64,000 bases of DNA from Streptomyces olivaceoviridis (GTDB taxonomy: Bacteria > Actinomycetota > Actinomycetes > Streptomycetales > Streptomycetaceae). The position numbers and the translations under genes are program-made. Location of the stretch: positions 1 through 64,000 of the forward strand of contig NZ_BMUI01000023.1 in NCBI RefSeq assembly GCF_014650115.1, read 5' to 3'. Below the pieces are notes generated by a model. That model had not been told where the DNA came from, searched no databases, and was given only the letters and a program-made list of their open reading frames with translations. How positions within the stretch are numbered: the first letter of the stretch is position 1; each line of letters starts with the position of its first letter. Positions 45,789 to 52,892 of the stretch are shown piece by piece.

Positions 45789-46037
45789 ATGGGGCGCGGC
45801 CGGGCCAAGGCCAAGCAGACGAAGGTCGCCCGCCAGCTGAAGTACAACAGCGGCGGGACGGACCTCTCACGCCTGGCCGAGGAGCTGGGCGCATCGACGT
45901 CGAATCAGTCGCCGAACGGCGACCGTTTCACGGACGATGAGCATGACGACGACGACCTGTACTCCCGCTACGCCGACCTCTATGAGGACGACGAGGACGA
46001 GGACGAGGGTCCCGCACAGCACCGTCGAGGCGCTTGA
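45789..46037 (+). CDS. DUF3073-family small protein
   Basis: This 82-residue protein has a basic N-terminus (MGRGRAKAKQTKVARQLKY) and a very acidic C-terminus with runs of Asp and Glu. It matches the actinobacterial DUF3073 family, whose function is unknown; the charge layout suggests nucleic acid or ribosome association. GAGGGGG lies 8 bp before the ATG. It converges on purM, sharing a bidirectional hairpin. Confidence 0.88.
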   Translation: MGRGRAKAKQTKVARQLKYNSGGTDLSRLAEELGASTSNQSPNGDRFTDDEHDDDDLYSRYADLYEDDEDEDEGPAQHRRGA

Positions 46038-46056
46038 CCTTGCACTGAGCACCAGT

Positions 46057-46083
46057 CCGGTCGGTGGCACAGCCACCGACCGG
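46057..46083. terminator. Bidirectional hairpin between DUF3073 gene and purM
   Basis: A 12-bp perfect stem (CCGGTCGGTGGC / GCCACCGACCGG) with a 3-nt loop sits between the convergent stop codons and can serve both genes. Confidence 0.8.
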
Positions 46084-46103
46084 CTTCTGTGCTGTCCGCC
46101 CGG

Positions 46104-47171
46104 TCAGACCGCGTAGTCCCCCACCAGCTCCGCGCCGGTGGTCTTGTCGCCCCGCTCGGTGATCTCACCGGCGACCCAGGCGTCGACACCCCGGTCGGCC
46201 AGCGTCGCGAGGGCGACCTCCGCGGACTCCTCCGGGACGATCGCCATCATGCCGACGCCCATGTTGAGGGTCTTCTCCAGCTCCAGGCGCTCGACGTTCC
46301 CGGTCGTCCCGACCAGGTCGAAGATCGCGCCCGGGGTCCAGGTGGAGCGGTCGACCACGGCGTGCAGCCCGTCCGGGATCACCCGGGCCAGGTTCGCGGC
46401 GAGCCCGCCACCGGTGATGTGGCTGAAGGCGTGCACCTCGGCCGTGCGGGTCAGTGCCAGGCAGTCCAGCGAGTAGATCTTCGTGGGCTCCAGCAGTTCC
46501 TCGCCGAGGGTGCGGCCCAGCTCGGCCACCTCCGACTCCAGGGCCAGGCCCGCCGTGTTCAGCAGCACGTGGCGGACCAGGGAGTACCCGTTCGAGTGAA
46601 GCCCGGAGGACGCCATGGCGATCACGGTGTCACCCGTGCGGATGCGATCCGCGCCGAGCAGCCGGTCGGCCTCCACAACGCCCGTACCGGCGCCGGCGAC
46701 GTCGAAGTCGTCCTCGCCCAGCAGACCGGGGTGTTCGGCCGTCTCACCGCCCACCAGGGCGCATCCGGCCAGCACACAGCCCTCCGCGATGCCCTTCACG
46801 ATGGCCGCGACACGCTCGGGGTGCACCTTGCCGACACAGATGTAGTCGGTCATGAACAGCGGCTCGGCACCGCACACCACGATGTCGTCCATGACCATGG
46901 CGACCAGGTCGTGGCCGATGGTGTCGTAGACACCCATCCGGCGCGCGATGTCGACCTTCGTGCCGACGCCGTCCGTGGCGGAGGCGAGCAGCGGGCGCTC
47001 GAAACGCTTGAGGGCGGAGGCGTCGAAGAGCCCGGCGAAGCCGCCGAGGCCGCCCAGGACCTCGGGGCGCTGGGTCTTCTTCACCCACTCCTTCATGAGC
47101 TCTACGGCGCGGTCTCCCGCTTCGATGTCGACGCCCGCGGCTGCGTAGCTGGCACCAGTCGTCTCAGACAT
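46104..47171 (-). CDS. purM: Phosphoribosylformylglycinamidine cyclo-ligase (AIR synthetase)
   Basis: This 355-residue enzyme performs the fifth step of de novo purine synthesis, closing the imidazole ring with ATP. Conserved segments are SYAAAGVDIEAGDRAVELM at the start, ATDGVGTKVDIA, GGETAEHPG and ASSGLHSNGYSLVR. The ATG at 47171 gives normal family length; the upstream frame is a shadow. It follows purF by 32 bp on the same strand, so the two form an operon. Confidence 0.97.
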   Translation of the reverse strand: MSETTGASYAAAGVDIEAGDRAVELMKEWVKKTQRPEVLGGLGGFAGLFDASALKRFERPLLASATDGVGTKVDIARRMGVYDTIGHDLVAMVMDDIVVCGAEPLFMTDYICVGKVHPERVAAIVKGIAEGCVLAGCALVGGETAEHPGLLGEDDFDVAGAGTGVVEADRLLGADRIRTGDTVIAMASSGLHSNGYSLVRHVLLNTAGLALESEVAELGRTLGEELLEPTKIYSLDCLALTRTAEVHAFSHITGGGLAANLARVIPDGLHAVVDRSTWTPGAIFDLVGTTGNVERLELEKTLNMGVGMMAIVPEESAEVALATLADRGVDAWVAGEITERGDKTTGAELVGDYAV

Positions 47172-47203
47172 GGGGTGAGAACTTTCGTGTCGTACGGCAG
47201 AAC

Positions 47204-48733
47204 TTACGGGCGGCGGATCGCGTCGGTCGCCGCGGTCGCGGCCGGACCGGCCGCCAGCTCGGTCTCCAGCAGCTGCTTGCCGAGCAGCTCCGGGTCCGGC
47301 AGCTCCATCGGGTACTCGCCGTCGAAGCAGGCGCGGCACAGGTTCGGCTTGGCGATCGTGGTCGCCTCGATCATGCCGTCGATGGAGATGTAGGCGAGCG
47401 AGTCGGCGCCGAGGCTGGTGCCGATCTCCTCGATCGACATGCCGTTGGCGATCAGTTCCGCGCGGGTGGCGAAGTCGATACCGAAGAAGCAGGGCCACTT
47501 CACGGGCGGCGAGGAGATCCGGATGTGGACCTCGGCGGCGCCGGCCTCGCGGAGCATGCGGACCAGGGCGCGCTGGGTGTTGCCGCGCACGATCGAGTCG
47601 TCGACGACGACCAGGCGCTTGCCCTTGATGACTTCCTTCAGCGGGTTCAGCTTCAGCCGGATGCCCAGCTGGCGGATGGTCTGCGAGGGCTGGATGAACG
47701 TACGCCCGACGTAGGCGTTCTTCACGAGACCCGCGCCGAAGGGGATGCCGGAGGCCTCCGCGTAACCGATGGCGGCCGGAGTGCCGGACTCCGGGGTCGC
47801 TATGACCAGATCGGCCTCTACGGGGGCTTCCTTGGCCAGCCGGCGGCCCATCTCCACGCGGGAGAGGTAGACGTTCCGGCCGGCGATGTCGGTGTCCGGG
47901 CGGGCCAGGTACACGTACTCGAAGACACAGCCCTTGGGCTTCGCTTCCGCGAATCGGGAGCTGCGCAGGCCGTTCTCGTCGATGGCGACGAACTCGCCCG
48001 GCTCGATCTCGCGGACGAAGCTCGCGCCGGTGATGTCCAGCGCGGCGGTCTCGGAGGCGACCACCCAGCCGCGCTCCAGCCGGCCGAGGACCAGCGGGCG
48101 GATGCCCTGCGGGTCACGGGCGGCGTAGAGGGTGTGCTCGTCCATGAAGACGAGGGAGAACGCGCCCTTGACCTTCGGGAGCACCGCGTGCGCGGCCTCC
48201 TCGATGGTCAGCGGCTTGCCGTCCTCGTCGACCTGGGCGGCCAGCAGGGCCGTCAGCAGGTCGGTGTCGTTGGTAGCCGCGACCCGGGTGGAGCGGCTGT
48301 TGTTGTCGTTCGGGAGGTCGGCGACCATCTCGGCGAGCTGCGCCGTGTTGACCAGGTTGCCGTTGTGGCCGAGCGCGATCGAGCCGTGCGCGGTGGCACG
48401 GAACGTCGGCTGGGCGTTCTCCCACACGGAGGCTCCGGTGGTCGAGTAGCGGGCGTGTCCGACCGCGATGTGACCCTGGAGGGAACCGAGCGAGGTCTCG
48501 TCGAAGACCTGGGAGACCAGTCCCATGTCCTTGAAGACGAGGATCTGGGAGCCGTTGCTGACCGCGATTCCCGCGGATTCCTGACCCCGGTGCTGGAGGG
48601 CGTAGAGCCCGAAGTACGTGAGCTTTGCGACCTCTTCACCCGGAGCCCAGACGCCGAAGACGCCGCAAGCGTCCTGGGGGCCCTTCTCGCCGGGAAGCAG
48701 ATCGTGATTGAGTCGACCGTCACCACGTGGCAC
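47204..48733 (-). CDS. purF: Amidophosphoribosyltransferase
   Basis: This 509-residue enzyme commits PRPP to purine synthesis using glutamine. The N-terminal Ntn glutaminase has its nucleophile at Cys23 (QDACGVFGVW) after a 22-residue propeptide that must be removed. The PRPP site is VVVDDSIVRGNT, and Cys residues in KWPCFFGID and PNLCRACFDGEYP fit the iron-sulfur-containing Bacillus-type enzyme. The GTG start lies 7 bp after a TACACT box, indicating a leaderless mRNA. It is co-transcribed with purM. Confidence 0.97.
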   Translation of the reverse strand: MPRGDGRLNHDLLPGEKGPQDACGVFGVWAPGEEVAKLTYFGLYALQHRGQESAGIAVSNGSQILVFKDMGLVSQVFDETSLGSLQGHIAVGHARYSTTGASVWENAQPTFRATAHGSIALGHNGNLVNTAQLAEMVADLPNDNNSRSTRVAATNDTDLLTALLAAQVDEDGKPLTIEEAAHAVLPKVKGAFSLVFMDEHTLYAARDPQGIRPLVLGRLERGWVVASETAALDITGASFVREIEPGEFVAIDENGLRSSRFAEAKPKGCVFEYVYLARPDTDIAGRNVYLSRVEMGRRLAKEAPVEADLVIATPESGTPAAIGYAEASGIPFGAGLVKNAYVGRTFIQPSQTIRQLGIRLKLNPLKEVIKGKRLVVVDDSIVRGNTQRALVRMLREAGAAEVHIRISSPPVKWPCFFGIDFATRAELIANGMSIEEIGTSLGADSLAYISIDGMIEATTIAKPNLCRACFDGEYPMELPDPELLGKQLLETELAAGPAATAATDAIRRP

Positions 48734-48740
48734 GCAACCG

Positions 48741-48746
48741 AGTGTA
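48741..48746 (-). promoter_or_regulatory. -10 element of purFM operon
   Basis: On the minus strand TACACT ends 7 bp before the purF GTG, with no Shine-Dalgarno sequence between. A TTCGGA about 18 bp further upstream is a weak -35. Confidence 0.6.
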
Positions 48747-48935
48747 GGCGAGGTCGACCACTGGTCCGAATTGGGGATACGCGCCCCTAACGGGCCGGAC
48801 GGTTTGGATCACCTTGGGGGATTCCGCGTTTCACCTGGTCAGAGCGGTATTCCAGCGGCCGGCGGGCGCTCCGGGCGGGCCGTACAGGGCCGGTCACGGG
48901 CGTCTTCGCCGCATTCGTGAGTGAGGTGTCGCACA

Positions 48936-49391
48936 TCATCCGGGGGTGCTCCGGCTGAGGTGGACGCGGTCGCCGTCGCCGTCGGTGAGGGTCGCCTTCC
49001 CGGCGTCGGCCCTGGCGGTGAGCGTGCCGGTGGTGAGGATGCGCGCGAGGGCGCGCTCGAAGGCCATGCGCTCCTCGCCGCAGGCCATCCTGGTCGTGCG
49101 CAGGTCACCGATGGTGATGCGGTCCCCGCTCACGGTGGCGCGGGCGCTGAAGTGGTTGCAGCCCAGGTTGCCGGCCGCCTTGCCGTCCTCGTCGATGCGG
49201 AGCCGGGCGGTGGCGGGCGCGTGCCGGGTGGCGGCGCCGACGGTGATGCCGTCGACCCGCCAGTCGATCCCGGTCACCGGCTGCTGGACGCTCACCGCTT
49301 TACTGTCCGCCTTCTCACCGCCACAGGCCACCGTGAACGGGAGAAGCACGGCGGCCACCGCCAGGGTCACACGTCGCTTGTACCGGTTCAT
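48936..49391 (-). CDS. META-domain (HslJ-like) lipoprotein
   Basis: This 151-residue protein has a short signal peptide with a lipobox ending at Cys23 (FTVACGG). The rest is a META/HslJ-like beta domain with the typical LGCNHFSARATVSGDRITI and TTRMACGEERMAFERA segments, whose two Cys residues probably form a disulfide. Such proteins sit on the outside of the membrane and are often stress-linked, but their biochemical role is unclear. It lies 35 bp downstream of the mycothiol-type isomerase gene on the same strand and may be the last gene of the EACC1-caspase operon. Confidence 0.8.
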   Translation of the reverse strand: MNRYKRRVTLAVAAVLLPFTVACGGEKADSKAVSVQQPVTGIDWRVDGITVGAATRHAPATARLRIDEDGKAAGNLGCNHFSARATVSGDRITIGDLRTTRMACGEERMAFERALARILTTGTLTARADAGKATLTDGDGDRVHLSRSTPG

Positions 49392-49426
49392 GGTGATTCG
49401 ACGTACGCGGGCGGGCCCGGGTTCCG

Positions 49427-50224
49427 CTATGCCATGACCGGCAGCAGCCCCCCGATGTCCGCCCGCTCCCCGCTCGCGCTGACCTCGGCGGCGGCCAGCG
49501 CGTCGGCCCAGGCCGTACGGCCGGTGGCGAGCCGGATCCAGGTCAGCGGGTCGGTCTCCACGACGTTGGGCGGGGTGCCCCGGGTGTGCCGGGGGCCCTC
49601 GACGCACTGCACGACCGCGTACGGCGGCACCCGCACCTCGGTGGAGCCGCCGGGCGCCTTCACGGCGAGGGCGTCGGCGAGCAGCCGGGTGGCGGCGGCC
49701 AGGGCCTGCCGGTCGTACGGCACCTGAAGGTCGGGGACGGCGGCGTTCAGGTCGTCGGTGTGGACGACGAGTTCGAGGGCGCGGGTGACGAGGTAGTCGC
49801 CCAGCGGCAGGGCGCCCGCGCCGATCTCCAGCAGCCGGCCGCCGGGGTGCTCGTCCAGCAGGGCGCGCAGGCTCCGGCCGGCGTCGTCGAGGTAGGCGCC
49901 GAGGTCCGGGTGGGCGGTGGCCAGGTCCCGGGTGACGTCGTCGATGCGGCCGGCGTGCGACCCGGTGGAGAACGGCCACTCGACCACGGTGACGGTCTGC
50001 CGGGGCGGGGCGGGCCGCTCCAGGGCCCGGTGGACGGCGGTGACCGCCATGCCGATGTGCGCGATCAGGTCCCGTACGGTCCAGGCGCCGAGCCGGGTCG
50101 GCAGGGCGAGCTGCTCGGGACCGAGGGTGCGGACGGCGTCCCGCACGTTCGTGAACTGGGCGAGGACCGCCGTACGGGTCTTGACGGGGTCGTAGGTCCT
50201 GGGGCGTTTCTTGGCCGTGGGCAT
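49427..50224 (-). CDS. Maleylpyruvate isomerase (MDMPI/DinB-like) family protein
   Basis: This 265-residue protein has a four-helix DinB-type N-terminal domain with the metal/thiol-binding pattern LGAWTVRDLIAHIGMAV and later ALELVVHTDDL, plus a C-terminal SCP2-like domain ending in WIRLATGRTAW. Members of this actinobacterial family use mycothiol or a metal in diverse reactions; most are uncharacterised. It starts 14 bp after the caspase-like gene, which suggests co-transcription. The ATG at 50224 gives the usual family length. Confidence 0.8.
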   Translation of the reverse strand: MPTAKKRPRTYDPVKTRTAVLAQFTNVRDAVRTLGPEQLALPTRLGAWTVRDLIAHIGMAVTAVHRALERPAPPRQTVTVVEWPFSTGSHAGRIDDVTRDLATAHPDLGAYLDDAGRSLRALLDEHPGGRLLEIGAGALPLGDYLVTRALELVVHTDDLNAAVPDLQVPYDRQALAAATRLLADALAVKAPGGSTEVRVPPYAVVQCVEGPRHTRGTPPNVVETDPLTWIRLATGRTAWADALAAAEVSASGERADIGGLLPVMA

Positions 50225-50238
50225 GGCGGTGACCCTAT

Positions 50239-52266
50239 TCAGGGGCGCAGCTTCACCGCGAGCGCGTAGAGACGGGTGATCTGGTCGTCGCTGTCGTTGT
50301 CGTCGGAGACCAGGTACAGCGGGTGCCAGCCCTTGTAGCGGCCGGACGTCCAGGTCTCGCCCAGGGCCATGCCCTCGACGTTGTCGAGGAGCGGGTGCTG
50401 GGCGGACGAGGCCGGGGCGGCGACCTGGCCTCGGCCGCCCACGGGGCAGGTGGCCAGGTCGACGACCAGTTCGTCGTGGGCGAAGATCTTCGCAGGCTGG
50501 TGCCACAGGGAGGTCAGTTCGGTGACGTTCTGCGCGTGGGCGAGGGAGAGCTGGACGATCCGGATCTCCGAGCCCAGTCCCGCGGTGTACTGGCGTTCCA
50601 GTGCGAGCAGGTTGCCGTTGTCGTCGATGGCGCTCAGCTCGGACAGGTACATGCCGTCATCGGCCATGAACGCGTACTGCCCGTCCAGGGCGTAGCTGCC
50701 GCCGGGCGTTCCGGTGTAGCGCTGGATGCGGATGATGCCCCGGCCGCGCTGGTCGCCGTCCTTCGCCAGGGGGGCCTCCCAGCCGGCGTAGACGTGGCGG
50801 CCGTCCGGGGAGACGGCCAGTGACTCGATGCTGCGGCCGGTCTGCGCGGAGCCCCGGGGCCAGAAGCGCAGGTCCTTCGGGATGGGGAGGTCCTTGCCGA
50901 TCTGCCGGCCGGCGGCGATGTCGAAGCGGCGGATGGCCGGGCCGGTCTCGGAGGCGATCAGCATGGTCCTGCCGCCCTTCTCGACGACCATGCCCTCGCC
51001 GTCGTACCAGTCGCCGTCGATCGGGAACTTCGTGCCGTCGGCGCGGCGGAGCGGCACCGACGTGCCGGGGACGGGGTGCAACTCGAAGGGGGATCCGAGG
51101 GCGAGCGGCCAGACCCGGCCCGGGGTGTTGTCGGCGAGGGCCAGCGCCTTGACGTCCTCGCCCTGCGAGACCAGGGCCAGGGCGGACAGGCCCGCTATCT
51201 TCTCGTAGTAGACGTTCTTCTTGTCCAGGGCGTCGGAGTGGTCGAGGAGCACCGCGCGGGGGGCCGCCGGGTCGGACGGCGAGGGGACCGCGCAGGGACC
51301 GGCGGCGGCTGCCGGGTGGGTGTCGTGCCACCAGTCGACGAGGGGCGGGGTGCCCAGGCCGAGGGCGAGACCCAGGACGCCGGCCGTCAGCGACAGGACC
51401 GGGGTGCGGATGCGCTGCCAGCGGGTGGGAGGGGGCTGCTGGACAGGCCGGGGCCAGCGGGACCGTACGGCGGCGTTGCGGACGAAGCCGAGGGCGCCGA
51501 CGCCGTTGCTGTCCTGGTCCTGTGGTTCCTGCGGCACCTCGGGCTTGAGGGTGAGGATGCGTTTCTTGACCTCCAGGAAGAGGTCGTGCAGACCCAGCAG
51601 CTCCGGGCCGCCCGGTAACCCCTCGCGCATGACGTCGACCAGGGCGCCGGTGAACAGGGTGCAGCGCTTGGGGTCGGGAGCGTGCGAGGGCCGGTCGCGC
51701 GGCCCGGACGTCATGACGTAGGAGCCCTCGACGTCCTTCAGCGTCGACACGGCCATCTCGACGACGTGCCGGTGGCCGTCCGTCATCTCGGTCAGCACCT
51801 GCCCGCTGTAGCAGCAGTCCAGGATCAGGACCCGGCGCAGCGCGGAGCCCGTGTCGCGGATGGCGCGGCGGACGTCGCCGGAGCGGACACAGGTGTCCGG
51901 CTGGTCCTCGACCGAGTCCGGCAGGGTGAGCAGCAGCTGCTGCTGTTCGTGGCGGTCCCTGAGGCCGTGACCGGCGTAGTAGACGATCAGGGTGTCCTCG
52001 GCGAGCGCGGCGGCCTCCCGGATCGGGCGGACCAGCTCGGCCGGTGAGGTCGGGTTGGACACCGTACGGATCCGCCGGCCGTCGTCGGGGATGCCCCAGA
52101 TCTCCGGGTCCGTGAGCACGGCCTGGAGTTCCGTGAGGTTGAGCCTGACGCTGCGCAGCGGGTCCAGGTGCGCGTAGTCGTCCACGCCGATCAGGACGCA
52201 GGCGGAGCGCTCCGGGTCGATCCGGCCGAAACTCTCGACCGTCCCGGGGTCCTTGGCGTCGGTCAC
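50239..52266 (-). CDS. Caspase-like peptidase, membrane helix, phytase/esterase-like domain
   Basis: This 675-residue protein starts with a caspase-fold (peptidase C14) domain, about residues 15-260. The catalytic dyad is His100 in YYAGHGLRD and Cys152 in LDCCYSGQ. A membrane helix follows at about 290-308, then an exported domain (about 330-675) of the 'esterase-like activity of phytase' beta-propeller type (ESLAVSPDGRHVYAGWEAPL). The peptidase would be cytoplasmic and the propeller outside. The GTG start overlaps the stop of the EACC1 gene by 4 bp (GTGA), so the two are translationally coupled. Comparable EACC1-effector pairs were described computationally as parts of biological conflict systems; the target here is unknown. 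Confidence 0.85.
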   Translation of the reverse strand: MTDAKDPGTVESFGRIDPERSACVLIGVDDYAHLDPLRSVRLNLTELQAVLTDPEIWGIPDDGRRIRTVSNPTSPAELVRPIREAAALAEDTLIVYYAGHGLRDRHEQQQLLLTLPDSVEDQPDTCVRSGDVRRAIRDTGSALRRVLILDCCYSGQVLTEMTDGHRHVVEMAVSTLKDVEGSYVMTSGPRDRPSHAPDPKRCTLFTGALVDVMREGLPGGPELLGLHDLFLEVKKRILTLKPEVPQEPQDQDSNGVGALGFVRNAAVRSRWPRPVQQPPPTRWQRIRTPVLSLTAGVLGLALGLGTPPLVDWWHDTHPAAAAGPCAVPSPSDPAAPRAVLLDHSDALDKKNVYYEKIAGLSALALVSQGEDVKALALADNTPGRVWPLALGSPFELHPVPGTSVPLRRADGTKFPIDGDWYDGEGMVVEKGGRTMLIASETGPAIRRFDIAAGRQIGKDLPIPKDLRFWPRGSAQTGRSIESLAVSPDGRHVYAGWEAPLAKDGDQRGRGIIRIQRYTGTPGGSYALDGQYAFMADDGMYLSELSAIDDNGNLLALERQYTAGLGSEIRIVQLSLAHAQNVTELTSLWHQPAKIFAHDELVVDLATCPVGGRGQVAAPASSAQHPLLDNVEGMALGETWTSGRYKGWHPLYLVSDDNDSDDQITRLYALAVKLRP

Positions 52267-52613
52267 CGCGGCTCCCCGTCCGCGTCGTCGCCGTCCTGCC
52301 CGAACCTGCGCAGCAGCTCGGCCACCTGGTCGGGGTCGGCTCCGGTGACGTCGATGGTGATACGGGACTGTGGCCTGGAACTCTGCCGCCAGGCCAGGTA
52401 CGACAGCTGGAGCTGGCCCAGGCCGCTGGCGGCGGACAGCACCGCGAGGACCAGGTCGACACCCGGGCCCATCCGCCCGGTGCCCGCGCCGGGTTCGGCG
52501 ACCCGGGTCACCCGGACCTGGCCGCGCAGGGCGCGGTCGGCGGCCAGCCAGTCGTACAGGGACAGCAGTTCTTCCTCGCGGGCGGCTCCGGCCGCCTCGA
52601 ACCTGATCTCCAT
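52263..52613 (-). CDS. EACC1-type effector-associated protein
   Basis: This 116-residue protein matches the effector-associated constant component EACC1. It has an acidic N-terminus (MEIRFEAAGAAREEELLSLY), a central hydrophobic helix (VDLVLAVLSAASGLGQLQLS), and a strand with RITIDVTGADPDQVAELLRRF. EACC1 proteins are encoded next to caspase-, trypsin- or NTPase-type effectors and are thought to help sense or assemble the complex. GGGGAG lies 8 bp before the ATG, and the 3' end overlaps the caspase gene. The central helix may be a membrane segment. Confidence 0.8.
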   Translation of the reverse strand: MEIRFEAAGAAREEELLSLYDWLAADRALRGQVRVTRVAEPGAGTGRMGPGVDLVLAVLSAASGLGQLQLSYLAWRQSSRPQSRITIDVTGADPDQVAELLRRFGQDGDDADGEPR

Positions 52614-52820
52614 CCGGCCGCTCCCCCGGGCTCACTCACGGATGTCGCCGACTCCCCCGCCACCCCGCGCGCACATCTGGGTTGGCAAGCCCCTTCTTAC
52701 CCGAGCCGCACGGGGTTACGCCTGCGGCCGAAGACGCTCCCCGAACCTCCACCGCGCGCTTGCCCGGCGACGGTCCCTCGGACCCGGAAGGGTCCTCAAG
52801 GACCCCCTCCGGTGAGCCGG

Positions 52821-52859
52821 GAAGCCCCCGCCCGGGACGTGGGTCCGGGCGGGGGCTTC
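52821..52859 (-). terminator. Terminator of purSQL operon
   Basis: A perfect 15-bp stem (GAAGCCCCCGCCCGG / CCGGGCGGGGGCTTC) with a 9-nt loop lies 34 bp after the purL stop on the minus strand. Confidence 0.85.
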
Positions 52860-52892
52860 GGTGTGCCGTTCGGGCCGTGGGCCCCGGGTGCG

